Shown: positions 38,762 through 48,493, numbered from the stretch's first letter. The stretch: DNA of 64,000 nucleotides from Gammaproteobacteria bacterium (GCA_022822625.1 JAJEAV010000026.1:1-64000), one strand, 5' to 3'. Notes: a model not told the origin generated them from the sequence alone. A program made the numbers and translations.

Positions 38762-39624
38762 TCAACAAAACGATAAGGCAAAGTGCCTGGCTTTTTGTCG
38801 TTCCTGTAGTATTGCTGGTTGCCTTCAATGCGTTGATCCCCTTGATGACGGTAGTCAACTATGCATTTCAGGAGACATTCGGGGATAACGTATTTTTCTG
38901 GGAAGGGTTAACTTGGTTTGAACAGGTTCTCAATTCCGACCGGTTCCATGATGCGTTTCTCAGGCAGATCATGTTTACCTCCATCATCCTGTTGATCGAG
39001 GTTCCGCTTGGCATAGCCATTGCATTGAGCATGCCGAGAAAAGGACCCTGGGTTTCGGTTTGTCTGGTCCTGATGGCATTGCCGTTGCTTATTCCCTGGA
39101 ATGTCGTTGGTGCGATGTGGAACATTTTCGCCTTGCCCGATATTGGCCTTCTGGGCTATTCCCTGAACAGCATGGGTATTGACTACAACTTTACCCAGCA
39201 ACCCATATCTGCCTGGGCAACCATGATTCTGATGGATGTCTGGCACTGGACTTCATTGGTGGTCCTGCTGGCTTATGCGGGATTAACTGCCATTCCGGAA
39301 GCCTACTATCAGGCAGCCAGAATTGACGGTGCCTCGAAATGGGCTGTATTCAAGTGGATCCAGTTGCCCAAGATGAAACGTGTCCTGACGATTGCAATTC
39401 TGCTTCGGTTCATGGACAGTTTCATGATTTACACCGAACTCATTGTACTTACCGGAGGTGGGCCGGGTAATTCAACAACATTACTGTCGATTGACTTGGT
39501 GAAGCTGGCTTTAGGTCAGTTTGATCTGGGCCCTGCCGCCGCGATGTCGCTGATTTATTTCTTTATCGTGTTGTTGATTTGCTGGGTGTTCTATACCTTG
39601 ATGATGAAAAATGAGAAACAGTAA
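38758..39624 (+). CDS. glpP: Glycerol ABC transporter permease GlpP
   Basis: 288 aa. A membrane protein with about six hydrophobic segments, beginning SAWLFVVPVVLLVAFNALIPLMTVV. The EAA loop that contacts the ATPase reads PEAYYQAARIDGASKWAVFKWIQLPKMK. It belongs to the MalF-like permease family and forms the channel with GlpQ. The start overlaps glpT and the end overlaps glpQ by 14 bp, so translation of the three is coupled. Confidence 0.92.
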   Translation: MINKTIRQSAWLFVVPVVLLVAFNALIPLMTVVNYAFQETFGDNVFFWEGLTWFEQVLNSDRFHDAFLRQIMFTSIILLIEVPLGIAIALSMPRKGPWVSVCLVLMALPLLIPWNVVGAMWNIFALPDIGLLGYSLNSMGIDYNFTQQPISAWATMILMDVWHWTSLVVLLAYAGLTAIPEAYYQAARIDGASKWAVFKWIQLPKMKRVLTIAILLRFMDSFMIYTELIVLTGGGPGNSTTLLSIDLVKLALGQFDLGPAAAMSLIYFFIVLLICWVFYTLMMKNEKQ

Positions 39625-40438
39625 CCGATCAGTCTCAATACCATTGCACCAGCGCCTGGTGCCAGCCGTCTATATCCTTTTCCTGATGTTGCCGATTTAT
39701 TGGCTGCTCAGCATGTCATTCAAGACAACCAACGAAATTCTAGGAGGGTTTTCATTCTTTCCACAGGATTTCACGCTTGAAAACTATATGGAAATATTCA
39801 CTGATCCGACTTGGTACAGAGGCTATCTGAATTCCATTACCTATGTCGTAATCAATACGGTAATCTCGGTTACCGTTGCATTGCCTGCCGCTTATGCATT
39901 TTCACGATATCGATTTCTGGGCGACAAGCACCTGTTTTTCTGGCTTTTGACCAACCGCATGGCGCCACCCGCAGTTTTTGCCCTGCCGTTTTTTCAGTTG
40001 TATGCGGCAATTGACCTGTATGACACGCATATTGCCGTTGCGCTTGCACATTGTCTGTTCAACATCCCGCTTGCAGTCTGGATTCTGGAAGGGTTCATGT
40101 CTGGTGTTCCCAAGCAGCTGGATGAAATGGCGTATATCGATGGATATTCCTTTCCACAATTTTTTGTAAGGATATTCATGCCAGCGATCGCATCAGGAAT
40201 CGGCGTCGCCGCCTTTTTCTGCTTTATGTATTCCTGGGTAGAAATGCTGCTTTCGAAGACACTGACTTCGGTGGCTGCCAAATCCATTGCGGCAACAATG
40301 ACCAGGACGGCCAGCACCGCAGGATATGAACTGGGTCTGCTAGCGGCTGCCGGGGCACTGACAATTATCCCCGGGGCGATTGTGATCTACTTCGTCAGAA
40401 ACTACATAGCCAGAGGCTTCTCTCTGGGACGGGTATAG
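39611..40438 (+). CDS. glpQ: Glycerol ABC transporter permease GlpQ
   Basis: 275 aa. MalG-like permease with about six membrane segments (VPAVYILFLMLPIYWLLSMSF first). The EAA loop reads DEMAYIDGYSFPQFFVRIFMPAIASG. It forms the transmembrane pore with GlpP. This is a permease and not the glycerophosphodiesterase also called GlpQ. The start lies inside the end of glpP; the DUF2160 gene follows 4 bp later. Confidence 0.92.
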   Translation: MRNSNRSVSIPLHQRLVPAVYILFLMLPIYWLLSMSFKTTNEILGGFSFFPQDFTLENYMEIFTDPTWYRGYLNSITYVVINTVISVTVALPAAYAFSRYRFLGDKHLFFWLLTNRMAPPAVFALPFFQLYAAIDLYDTHIAVALAHCLFNIPLAVWILEGFMSGVPKQLDEMAYIDGYSFPQFFVRIFMPAIASGIGVAAFFCFMYSWVEMLLSKTLTSVAAKSIAATMTRTASTAGYELGLLAAAGALTIIPGAIVIYFVRNYIARGFSLGRV

Positions 40439-40442
40439 TCAG

Positions 40443-40727
40443 ATGCTGGATTTATCATGGATGGCATGGACCTGGCCGACTGCCGGATTCTTCATTTTCA
40501 TTCTGTTGTGTATTGTGTCGATGGGCATCTGGGAAAAATTCAGTCCGGGAGGGGGACCCAGACGTGGGGTCCTTGGCATTGATACCACAAGGGGCGATCG
40601 TCTGTTCATCAGCCTGCTCGGCGGCATTTTCATTTTTCTCGGCTGGCTCTGGATATTTTCGACACCTCTTTGGGGAGCATTGGTTCTCTCGATTATCTGG
40701 ACAATTGCTGTCTTTCTCCGCTTTTAA
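40443..40727 (+). CDS. DUF2160 small membrane protein of the glycerol transporter operon
   Basis: 94 aa with three hydrophobic segments (PTAGFFIFILLCIVSMGIW, LFISLLGGIFIFLGWLWIF and GALVLSIIWTIAVFLRF). The cytoplasmic-looking loop GGGPRRGVLGIDTTRGDRL is typical of DUF2160. This family is almost always encoded with the GlpSTPQV transporter; its role is unknown, perhaps in assembly or stability of the permease. Confidence 0.85.
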   Translation: MLDLSWMAWTWPTAGFFIFILLCIVSMGIWEKFSPGGGPRRGVLGIDTTRGDRLFISLLGGIFIFLGWLWIFSTPLWGALVLSIIWTIAVFLRF

Positions 40728-40763
40728 CTGACCTGCAGGTCTTTTTTTACCGGGAGAGTTGAA

Positions 40764-42311
40764 ATGACCATTGAACTAGATGAACAGGATATTTTCGATT
40801 TGGTGGTCATCGGTGGTGGCATCAATGGTGCCGGCATTGCTCGGGATGCGTCTGGTCGAGGACTCAAGGTACTACTCTGTGAAAAAGATGATTTTGCCGG
40901 ACATACTTCATCAGCCAGCACCAAGCTGATTCATGGTGGCTTACGCTATCTTGAGAATTATCATTTTGGACTGGTCAGGCACAGTCTGCGTGAGCGTGAA
41001 ATTCTTCTCAGGAATTCTCCACATATCATATGGCCTCTACGATTCATATTACCGCATGACCGTTCCCTGAGACCCAAATGGCTAATCCGGGCAGGGTTAT
41101 TCATTTATGACTCGTTGGCACCGATGCATCAACTGGAAAAATCCAGTCAGGTCAGACTGCAGCAACATGTGGCTGGAGGAGTATTGAAGTCGCAGTATCA
41201 GCATGGCTTTTTGTACTCGGATTGCTGGGTCCAGGATTCGCGGCTGGTGATTTTGAATGTGGTTGCTGCAGAAGCTTTTGGTGCCTGCGTACTCAATCGA
41301 ACCAGGTGTATAGACTTGAAGCGCGAGGAGAACTACTGGTGGGTCACCCTTGACCGGCATGGCGATGGTAGCATGTTGAAGGGGATTAGCCAAATTCGTG
41401 CCCGGGCAGTAGTTAATGCTACTGGTGCATGGGTAGGTTCCATGGCCGGGGACTTTCATCAAGAGGACAGTCAACAGCAGGTCCAGCTTGTTCGTGGCAG
41501 TCATATCGTGGTGCGGAAACTGTTTGATCATCCCTATGCATTTGTCTTCCAGACAATTGATCGCAGGGTAGTTTTCTGCATTCCTTACGAGCGGGATTTT
41601 ACCCTGATTGGAACTACGGAGACGGGTTTGGGCAGACCGGATGACGAGGATGGAATCTCTGATCCAGAAATCGAGTATCTCTGTCGGGTCGTGAATCGAT
41701 ATCTTGCTGTTGCGGTCAATCCAGATGATGTTGTCTGGACTTTCAGCGGAGTACGGACGCTTTGTGGTGATGACGAAACGGAAGCAAGTCGATTATCCCG
41801 GGACTACACGTTACGATACGACGATGCATTGGCCCCGATTGTTTCCGTGTTCGGCGGCAAAATCACAACCTACCGACTCCTGGCAGAAGATGTACTGGAT
41901 CATTTTCGTGATCTCGATGGTTTCAACAGGCCAAAATGGACACATGACGGCATTTTGCCGGGTGGTGATATCGGCAGTAATGATGTCAGGGAATATGCGT
42001 CTCTTCTGTCAATGCAGTACAGCTGGATAACACCGGATCTGGCTAGTCACTATGCCTGTCATTATGGAACAAATTCTCATCGTATTCTGGCGAACTCGAC
42101 AAAACTAGGTGACTTGGGGCAAGAATTTTCACCGAATCTCTTTCAGGCTGAAGTTGACTACTTGATTAAGCATGAATATGCAAATTTTGCTGAAGATATT
42201 ATCTGGAGGCGCACACGGCATGGTATTCGAATGAACCGTGATCAGATATCTGGCTTGCGGCGGTACATGGACTCTGTGTTAGACTTTTCCGGGAATTCCG
42301 GGGGTATGTAA
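40764..42311 (+). CDS. glpD: Aerobic glycerol-3-phosphate dehydrogenase
   Basis: 515 aa. The N-terminal FAD-binding motif reads DLVVIGGGINGAGIARDASGRG, followed by STKLIHGGLRYLE and, further on, DYTLRYDDALAPIVSVFGGKITTYR. The enzyme oxidises glycerol 3-phosphate to dihydroxyacetone phosphate at the inner membrane and passes electrons to quinone. It is preceded by a GGGAGAG ribosome site. Its stop overlaps the glpK start by one base (TAATG). Confidence 0.97.
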   Translation: MTIELDEQDIFDLVVIGGGINGAGIARDASGRGLKVLLCEKDDFAGHTSSASTKLIHGGLRYLENYHFGLVRHSLREREILLRNSPHIIWPLRFILPHDRSLRPKWLIRAGLFIYDSLAPMHQLEKSSQVRLQQHVAGGVLKSQYQHGFLYSDCWVQDSRLVILNVVAAEAFGACVLNRTRCIDLKREENYWWVTLDRHGDGSMLKGISQIRARAVVNATGAWVGSMAGDFHQEDSQQQVQLVRGSHIVVRKLFDHPYAFVFQTIDRRVVFCIPYERDFTLIGTTETGLGRPDDEDGISDPEIEYLCRVVNRYLAVAVNPDDVVWTFSGVRTLCGDDETEASRLSRDYTLRYDDALAPIVSVFGGKITTYRLLAEDVLDHFRDLDGFNRPKWTHDGILPGGDIGSNDVREYASLLSMQYSWITPDLASHYACHYGTNSHRILANSTKLGDLGQEFSPNLFQAEVDYLIKHEYANFAEDIIWRRTRHGIRMNRDQISGLRRYMDSVLDFSGNSGGM

Positions 42312-43810
42312 TGCAGGCATACGTTCTTAGCATAGATCAGGGTACAACGAGCTCACGTGCTCTTCTGGTTGATCAAGACGGTAATGTTGTTCACTCCGAG
42401 CAACAGGAGTTCACCCAGTATTTCCCGAATGATGGCTGGGTGGAACACGACCCAAGAGAAATCTGGCAAACAACACTGGGTGCTGCAAGCAAGGTACTTC
42501 AGTATGCTGAAGGCCTGGTTGGAGAAGTCAAGGCGATTGGAATTACCAATCAGCGTGAGACCACGATTGTGTGGGATCGTCATACGGGAGAGCCCATCTA
42601 TAACGCAATCGTATGGCAGGACCGGCGTACTGGGGATTTTTGCCATTCCCTGAACGATCCCGGCACTTCCGAATTTGTCCAGGATAGAACGGGACTTCTA
42701 CTTGATCCGTATTTCTCGGCAACAAAGCTGGCCTGGATTCTGGATCAGGTTCCCGGAGCACGTCAACGGGCGAATCGCGGTGATCTGGTATTTGGAACCG
42801 TTGATACATTTCTGATCTGGCATTTGACCGGGGGAGCATCGCATGTAACTGATGCAACCAATGCATCACGAACCATGATGTTCAATATTCGAACCAATGA
42901 ATGGGACCGGGAGTTGTTGAGGTTATTCTCCATTCCGGAGAATTGTCTGCCAGAGGTCAAGGACTGTGCGGACAATTTCGGTGTTACCAACTCAAGGGTA
43001 TTGGGGCAAGCATTGCCTATTTTGGGTGTTGCGGGTGATCAGCAGGCTGCACTGTTTGGTCAGGCCTGCTTTGAACCGGGCATGCTGAAAAGCACCTATG
43101 GGACGGGTTGTTTTCTTGTCATCAATACGGGCACTGATCTGGTCAAATCCAGATATCGGATGCTATCGACCATTGGCTATCGGCTTGATGGGCAAACGCA
43201 CTATGCCATGGAAGGATCCATTTTCGTTGCTGGTGCTGCCATGCAGTGGCTACGGGATGAACTCCATGTCTTTGACGATGCCGCCGAGTCAGCCGAACTT
43301 GCCTTGTCTCTAGAAGACAATTGTGGGGTCTATATGGTTCCGGCATTGACGGGTTTGGGGGCTCCGCATTGGCTTCCTGATGCACGTGGAGCGATATTCG
43401 GAATGACACGCGATACCGGAAAAGCACAATTGGCGCGTGCTGCACTGGAGTCGATTGCCTATCAGAGTGCAGATTTACTGGAAGCGATTCAGTCTGATGG
43501 TGGAAACATCAACCGACTCAGGGTTGATGGTGGCATGGCCAATAATAACTGGTTTTGCCAGTTTTTGAGCGATGTTCTGAATTTGCCGGTTGATCGACCT
43601 ACAAATACGGAAACCACGGCTCTTGGTGCGGCTTATCTTGCGGGTTTGAAGTGCGGTTTTTACACATCTTTGGAGTCAATCACGAAAAACTGGCGTGCAG
43701 ACATTACATTTGATTCCCGGATGGGTGATAGACAGCGAAAAGAGCATCGAAAGCGCTGGAAAAAGGCGGTTGAAATGGTTGCTGGGTTTGCAAAAAACAA
43801 TGCATCTTGA
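42311..43810 (+). CDS. glpK: Glycerol kinase
   Basis: 499 aa, the standard length. FGGY kinase motifs include LSIDQGTTSSRALLVDQ, NQRETTIVWDRHTG, GVAGDQQAALFGQ and LRVDGGMANNNWFCQF. It phosphorylates glycerol to glycerol 3-phosphate, which traps it and supplies GlpD and, as inducer, GlpR. It is the last gene of the operon; no clear terminator hairpin follows. Confidence 0.98.
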   Translation: MQAYVLSIDQGTTSSRALLVDQDGNVVHSEQQEFTQYFPNDGWVEHDPREIWQTTLGAASKVLQYAEGLVGEVKAIGITNQRETTIVWDRHTGEPIYNAIVWQDRRTGDFCHSLNDPGTSEFVQDRTGLLLDPYFSATKLAWILDQVPGARQRANRGDLVFGTVDTFLIWHLTGGASHVTDATNASRTMMFNIRTNEWDRELLRLFSIPENCLPEVKDCADNFGVTNSRVLGQALPILGVAGDQQAALFGQACFEPGMLKSTYGTGCFLVINTGTDLVKSRYRMLSTIGYRLDGQTHYAMEGSIFVAGAAMQWLRDELHVFDDAAESAELALSLEDNCGVYMVPALTGLGAPHWLPDARGAIFGMTRDTGKAQLARAALESIAYQSADLLEAIQSDGGNINRLRVDGGMANNNWFCQFLSDVLNLPVDRPTNTETTALGAAYLAGLKCGFYTSLESITKNWRADITFDSRMGDRQRKEHRKRWKKAVEMVAGFAKNNAS

Positions 43811-44306
43811 TCATCTATTCTGACTCGGCGAAGTATTCAATGAAGCGGGGGTAAGAACTTATAAAGTCATGGCAAATGGGTATAATTGATACCCAGAGAC
43901 CCGTTGCCAGACTGACTGAAATATACGGATTCTTGATTCCGAAAAAACATGGCAGAAAGTATTTGTCTTTTCCTTATTGATTCGTATTTTCAGATGATGT
44001 TTGGTGTTCTTTGTCAACAGAGATGGCGGAAACGGATTTTCCGGCTCTCGGCCCATGCGTAAAGAACTTCGTAGCACGATTGTGCCATTTGACAGGGTAG
44101 GGCATAATGCCTGCAAATATCTCTAATACAAACGCCTCCTGCCTTGGTATTCCTGCAGTGTATGGTACAGACTTATTTTTCAGCATCGATTCCAGGGACT
44201 TGCAATTGAGCAAAATGCCGTCATAGAGGACTTTTCAGGGGTCCTTGGCCGTTAACATCTGTCAGCAGACAGCCAGATTTTCATATCAGGCTATAATACG
44301 TACTTG
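43811..44306. other. Intergenic region between glpK and the GlcG-like gene
   Basis: About 495 bp. The minus-strand frames of 79 and 85 aa have no recognisable motif. A TATAAT at 44292-44297 lies just before the GlcG-like gene and is a plausible -10 element; no good -35 is evident. Confidence 0.4.
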
Positions 44307-44327
44307 ATGATCGTCAAGAAACAAGTC

Positions 44328-44825
44328 ATGAAATTATCGAGAATTCCTGTCATTGTCCTTGCCATGCTGTCGCTTCAGATTCAGGCGGACGAACCTGCCC
44401 TGTTCAGCACCCAGAACCTGACACCGAAAACTGCCCTGAAGGCCGCCTTGGCAGCGCTGGACAAGTGTCGCGACGAGGGATATCAAGTGGCGGTGGTCGT
44501 TACGGATCGCAACGGTCTTCCCCAGGTCATGATTCGCGACCGGTATGCCGGTGCACACACTCCTGAAACTGCAAGTCGCAAGGCCTGGACAGCCACTAGT
44601 TTTCGTACCAGTACCTCCGAACTGGTTTCCGTGACCTCCGCCGGACAGCCTCAATCCGGCATTCGTCATGTTGAGGGTGCGATCATGATCGGCGGAGGCC
44701 TATTGATCGATGCCGGCGGTTCCACGGTGGGAGCGATCGGAGTGTCCGGTGCTCCGGGTGGGGAACTGGATGATCTCTGCGCTCGGGCCGGAATTGATGC
44801 GATCGAAGAAGATATTTTGTTTTAG
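44328..44825 (+). CDS. Secreted GlcG/HbpS (heme-binding-like) family protein
   Basis: About 165 aa from the ATG at 44328, which gives a clean signal peptide (MKLSRIPVIVLAMLSLQIQADEP); earlier TTG and ATG codons at 44304 and 44307 are possible. The mature part is one GlcG/HbpS domain: LTPKTALKAALAALDKCRDEGYQVAVVVTD, RDRYAGAHTPETASRKAWTA, and VGAIGVSGAPGGELDDLCARAGID. Family members have been linked to heme binding or to glycolate and diol metabolism, and their function is uncertain. The protein would be periplasmic. It stands alone. Confidence 0.85.
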   Translation: MKLSRIPVIVLAMLSLQIQADEPALFSTQNLTPKTALKAALAALDKCRDEGYQVAVVVTDRNGLPQVMIRDRYAGAHTPETASRKAWTATSFRTSTSELVSVTSAGQPQSGIRHVEGAIMIGGGLLIDAGGSTVGAIGVSGAPGGELDDLCARAGIDAIEEDILF

Positions 44826-44957
44826 GAAAATTTATTTTATTAAATATATCAATGTATTATAGAATATATTTATAGCATTAAACAAACAACAAGTGTAAAC
44901 TAACGAAAATGGCAGTTACCCTCCGACCTGGAGAGTGCCAACAAGAGAGGATTTGAT

Positions 44958-45611
44958 ATGGACACAGAGATATTCGCCCCCGATCCCATAAAATCGGAGA
45001 CTACCAACACGGGGATACTTCCACGACCCACTCAGCCTGAAGCGGAGGCTGCGGTACGGACGCTGATCGAATGGGCGGGCGATAACCCCGATCGCGAAGG
45101 CCTTCGAGGTACACCTGAACGTGTGGTGCGGGCTTATAGAGAGTTCTTTGCCGGATATGATGTAGATCCTAGTGCATTGCTTGAGAAGACATTTGAGGAA
45201 ACTGACACCTACGACGAGATGATCGTATTACGCGACATCCGTCTCGAATCGCACTGTGAGCATCATATCGTGCCTATTCTGGGAAAGGCGCATATCGGTT
45301 ATCTACCAGCAGGACGTGTTGTCGGGATTTCCAAACTAGCACGTCTTGTCGAAGTGTTCGCCAAGCGAATGCAGATTCAAGAGGTGCTCACCTCGCAGAT
45401 CGCAGATACTATACAGGAGGTGCTGAAACCGCACGGTGTCGGCGTTGTGATCGAAGCGGCACACCAGTGCATGACCACGCGCGGGATTCGCAACCCGAGT
45501 GTCACCATGGTAACTAGCCGCATGCTGGGCAGTTTCCGCAATGATTCAGAGACTCGCCGGGAATTTCTCTCGATCATCGGAAATCCCAGAGGTGATTTCA
45601 ATGGTGCCTGA
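44958..45611 (+). CDS. folE: GTP cyclohydrolase I (type IA)
   Basis: 217 aa. Zinc ligands are visible in [10 protein letters not shown] and QCMTTRGI; further motifs are [18 protein letters not shown] and [17 protein letters not shown]. The enzyme converts GTP to dihydroneopterin triphosphate, the first step to tetrahydrofolate and related compounds. A GAGAGG ribosome site precedes the ATG. The upstream 130 bp are very AT-rich and contain the weak dyad AAATATAT-N14-ATATATTT, a possible operator. The stop overlaps hisI by 11 bp. Confidence 0.97.
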   Translation: MDTEIFAPDPIKSETTNTGILPRPTQPEAEAAVRTLIEWAGDNPDREGLRGTPERVVRAYREFFAGYDVDPSALLEKTFEETDTYDEMIVLRDIRLESHCEHHIVPILGKAHIGYLPAGRVVGISKLARLVEVFAKRMQIQEVLTSQIADTIQEVLKPHGVGVVIEAAHQCMTTRGIRNPSVTMVTSRMLGSFRNDSETRREFLSIIGNPRGDFNGA

Positions 45612-46104
45612 AAGTCCCATTCCAGCGGATGCTCTTCCTTTCACTGCAAGGAACAGTATCGAACAGGTCGAGGAAGGTCTTGACTTGGCACCTAAATTCG
45701 ATGCCGACGGACTGATTCCCTGCATCACGACTGATGCTGACACTGGAGAGGTGTTGATGCTGGGATACATGAATGGCGAGGCCCTACAGCGAACGATCGT
45801 AACTGGTGAAGCGCACTATTGGAGCCGAAGTCGCCAGTGTCTTTGGCATAAGGGAGCAACTAGCGGTCTCATCCAAGAAGTTGTCGAAATGCGCATCGAT
45901 GATGATCAGGATGCAATCTGGTTACGTGTTCAGGTTGCGGGCTCGGGCGCAAGTTGTCATGTCGGATACCGTTCCTGTTTCTACCGGTCGGTTGAACTGG
46001 GAGATCATTCTGACAAACCTGCACGGCTCGTGTTCACGGAGTCAGGGAAAACCTTTGATCCAAAGCAGGTTTATGGTAATGAGCCGAATCCGACCAAGCT
46101 TTAA
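45601..46104 (+). CDS. hisI: Phosphoribosyl-AMP cyclohydrolase
   Basis: 167 aa from the ATG at 45601 ([12 protein letters not shown]), overlapping the end of folE by 11 bp; the track start lies too far inside folE. PRA-CH motifs: [37 protein letters not shown], the metal-site [12 protein letters not shown] and [13 protein letters not shown] with the conserved cysteines. It opens the purine ring of phosphoribosyl-AMP in histidine synthesis. There is no HisE domain and no other his gene nearby. It may be a second copy or a relocated single copy. Confidence 0.93.
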   Translation: MVPESPIPADALPFTARNSIEQVEEGLDLAPKFDADGLIPCITTDADTGEVLMLGYMNGEALQRTIVTGEAHYWSRSRQCLWHKGATSGLIQEVVEMRIDDDQDAIWLRVQVAGSGASCHVGYRSCFYRSVELGDHSDKPARLVFTESGKTFDPKQVYGNEPNPTKL

Positions 46105-46490
46105 CCTGGATAGCGGCATATATCAAAAAACTTTTCAGAAAAAACGCCCTGATCTGACAACGTTGCATGGCTGAACTGCCCCTTCGACCGTAACCACGAG
46201 ATGTAGCGCATTCCTGAATCAACTGGGTGATGGGTGAATTCCATGATGCTGATCAGCTGCTGGAATTGTTGCCGCCAGAGTGCCAGAATTAGCATTTCAC
46301 CCGGAGGCAGATGGTGTGTCGTATATGTTCTGCCCCTGATTGAAGGACAGATTTTCACTTCGGAGTGGAACTCGAACATGGAAGATATACTTCTCCTGCG
46401 GTTTTTTTACATTCAATGGCAAAGACTGTCACTATCGGGTTTCCCGGCAACATTCGTCAACTTCTTTACAGGAACCTAGAAAATACCAAG
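46105..46490. other. Intergenic region between hisI and the carboxypeptidase gene
   Basis: About 385 bp. Overlapping frames on both strands (up to 92 aa) lack any recognisable domain. I see no hairpin terminator after hisI and no clear promoter before the next gene. Confidence 0.35.
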
Positions 46491-47726
46491 ATGATTCGCA
46501 GTTTCACTTTGAATAAAACTTCCCTCAATCGGAGTATCGGTTGTCGGGCATTATTGGTAGCCCTGCTTCTGGCATTTTGTGGGAGCTACTCAGGTTTGGT
46601 GAATGCCGAGTTGAAGCCTATTCCTCAGGTTATTCGATCAAACCATGATTTTCCGAAAGTCAAGGCGACCTCATGGATTCTCGCTGACTACCACACAGGG
46701 TGGATATTGGGAGGAGAAAATATTGATGATCGGATAGAGCCGGCCAGTTTAACCAAATTGATGACCAGCTATTTGATCTTTGATGCGATCAAAACAGGGA
46801 AACTGAATGAACATGACATGGTTTTCATCAGTAACAGGGCTTACAAGGCAGTCGGTTCAAGAATGTACGTTGAGGAAAATTCCCAGGTTTCCGTAATTGA
46901 CTTACTGAATGGGCTGATCATTCAGTCCGGGAATGACGCCGCAATAGCTCTCGCTGAACATTACGGCGGTTCCGAGGAATCATTTGCAAAGATCATGAAT
47001 CAAACAGCGGCCGAATTAGGCATGATCAATACCCGCTTTACCAATAGTAGCGGCTTGCCGGATTCTGGACATTACAGCACACTCCGAGATATTACCCTGC
47101 TTTCAATGTCCTTGATTCGAAATTTTCCTGATTACTTCAAGTTGTACTCAGAACTTGAATTCACTTACAACAATATCACTCAGCAAAACCGAAACATACT
47201 GCTAACCCGGGATAGTCGTGTTGACGGGCTGAAAACCGGGTATACCAAAATAGCAGGATATTGCTTGATTGCCACTGCCAATCAGGAGGGATTCAGATTG
47301 ATCGCCGGTGTCTTGGGAGCAAACAGTAAGATGAAGCGTGCTGAACAAGCGCACGGACTGATTCGTTATGGGTATTATGCATATGATTCGATTGACCTGT
47401 TGAAGAAAAATGCCCACGTTGTAGCTGTGCCTATGCTGATGGGTAAGGAAGACGAGTTTTCGGTTGGTTCTGATAAAGAGATTCGGCTGCCTTATCCCAA
47501 AGAGACAAAGCAAAAGCTATCGGCAAGTTTCGAGTTGCCTGAGGAAATGGATGCCCCATTATCCAATGGACAACAAGTAGGATTCATTCAGATTAAATAT
47601 GACAAGCAACCGGTACTACGCTCATCGCTGCATGTAATTGGAGATTATCCTGAAGGGCCATGGTATAAAAAAACATACGATCTGGCGAAGCACGTGATTC
47701 TTGGATGGTTCGATTCACCGGACTAG
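46491..47726 (+). CDS. dacA: D-alanyl-D-alanine carboxypeptidase (PBP5/6 type)
   Basis: 411 aa from the ATG at 46491 (MIRSFTLNKTSL); the track start adds 42 residues with no signal-peptide character. A signal sequence (ALLVALLLAFCGSYSGLVNA) is followed by the catalytic triad of motifs SLTK (EPASLTKLM), SGN (IQSGNDAA) and KTG (DGLKTGYT). A PBP5_C beta domain and a terminal amphipathic helix (KTYDLAKHVILGWF) anchor it to the outer face of the inner membrane. It trims the terminal D-Ala of peptidoglycan pentapeptides. The symbol dacA or dacC cannot be separated from sequence alone. Confidence 0.95.
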   Translation: MIRSFTLNKTSLNRSIGCRALLVALLLAFCGSYSGLVNAELKPIPQVIRSNHDFPKVKATSWILADYHTGWILGGENIDDRIEPASLTKLMTSYLIFDAIKTGKLNEHDMVFISNRAYKAVGSRMYVEENSQVSVIDLLNGLIIQSGNDAAIALAEHYGGSEESFAKIMNQTAAELGMINTRFTNSSGLPDSGHYSTLRDITLLSMSLIRNFPDYFKLYSELEFTYNNITQQNRNILLTRDSRVDGLKTGYTKIAGYCLIATANQEGFRLIAGVLGANSKMKRAEQAHGLIRYGYYAYDSIDLLKKNAHVVAVPMLMGKEDEFSVGSDKEIRLPYPKETKQKLSASFELPEEMDAPLSNGQQVGFIQIKYDKQPVLRSSLHVIGDYPEGPWYKKTYDLAKHVILGWFDSPD

Positions 47727-48164
47727 TGCATCCCAGGCCGGGTAAACCTGCCGGACTAGAAAAAGAATAGGCCGGGGCAAGGAGAGTTTCCCGAAAACAT
47801 CAGGGCCAATCATTCCCAAAGATCTTCACAAGCAGCAGTCAATTCATGGAAAAACCATTCCTGCGATTTGGGAAGAAGTTGGGGAGTGGCTAGTAAGTTA
47901 ATAGATTCATCGAAGCTGATGGCGGAACCCGAAGGTAAGTTACTGATGGAGTGGAATCCAGACGGACTGTGATGTATGGCCTTTGCTGTTCATGCCATGT
48001 ACCGTTTCAGGCAGAAAGGTTGAGCATGAAATGGATATATTTTACATATAATCATGAATATAACTGAATATTATCGAAACTTGTTGAAAGTCGTATCCCG
48101 TCAAAGGCAATGCAGGTGAGGGATACTTGATTTGAATTACTGGTCTATCGTTTAAGGTGGCGGG
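47727..48164. other. Intergenic region with an antisense open frame
   Basis: 438 bp between the carboxypeptidase and ybeD. A minus-strand frame is open from 47989 to the stop at 47810-47812 and reads protein-like (for example FDESINLLATPQLLPKSQEW), but has no start codon. It may be a gene remnant or chance. Nothing else was recognised. Confidence 0.35.
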
Positions 48165-48485
48165 TTGACTTCAACTCCGGACAACGGGAATCATTCATCG
48201 CAAAAGCCCTGCGGCAAGAGTATTCGATTCCAAGGCGAACCTGAATTTCCACATATCGTCGAGATAAAGATATTTCTCAAGGCTGCAGAGGATGGAGAAA
48301 TGCAGGTAAGGTCTTTGCCATGCGAAAAATATCCGGAAGAAGGAATCATGTCGATCACCTACCGGCCCAGTAAAAAGGGCAACTATCATTCATTCAATTA
48401 CCGGCTATGTATAGCAGGCGAGACCGAGCTCGTTGAACTGTACGATCATCTGGGTGCACGGGAGCAGGTGCTCTACCTATTGTAG
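48165..48485 (+). CDS. ybeD: DUF493 family protein YbeD
   Basis: 106 aa starting at a TTG (48165) that has a good AAGGTGG ribosome site 5 bp upstream. The C-terminal two thirds fit DUF493: FPHIVEIKIFLKAA, SITYRPSKKGNYHSFNYRLCI and LYDHLGAREQVLYLL. The ferredoxin-like fold suggests an allosteric or regulatory role, but the function is unknown. ybeD next to lipB, 8 bp apart here, is the conserved gammaproteobacterial order. Confidence 0.88.
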   Translation: MTSTPDNGNHSSQKPCGKSIRFQGEPEFPHIVEIKIFLKAAEDGEMQVRSLPCEKYPEEGIMSITYRPSKKGNYHSFNYRLCIAGETELVELYDHLGAREQVLYLL

Positions 48486-48493
48486 TTTCTCCA

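Noticed and set aside
44840-44875. Zur-like site in the AT-rich folE upstream region
   Set aside because: The dyad AAATATAT-N14-ATATATTT is low-complexity and does not clearly match a gammaproteobacterial Zur box.
46101-46479. Overlapping 92-aa (minus) and 81-aa (plus) frames between hisI and dacA
   Set aside because: Neither has a recognisable domain or a ribosome site, and each is the shadow of the other.
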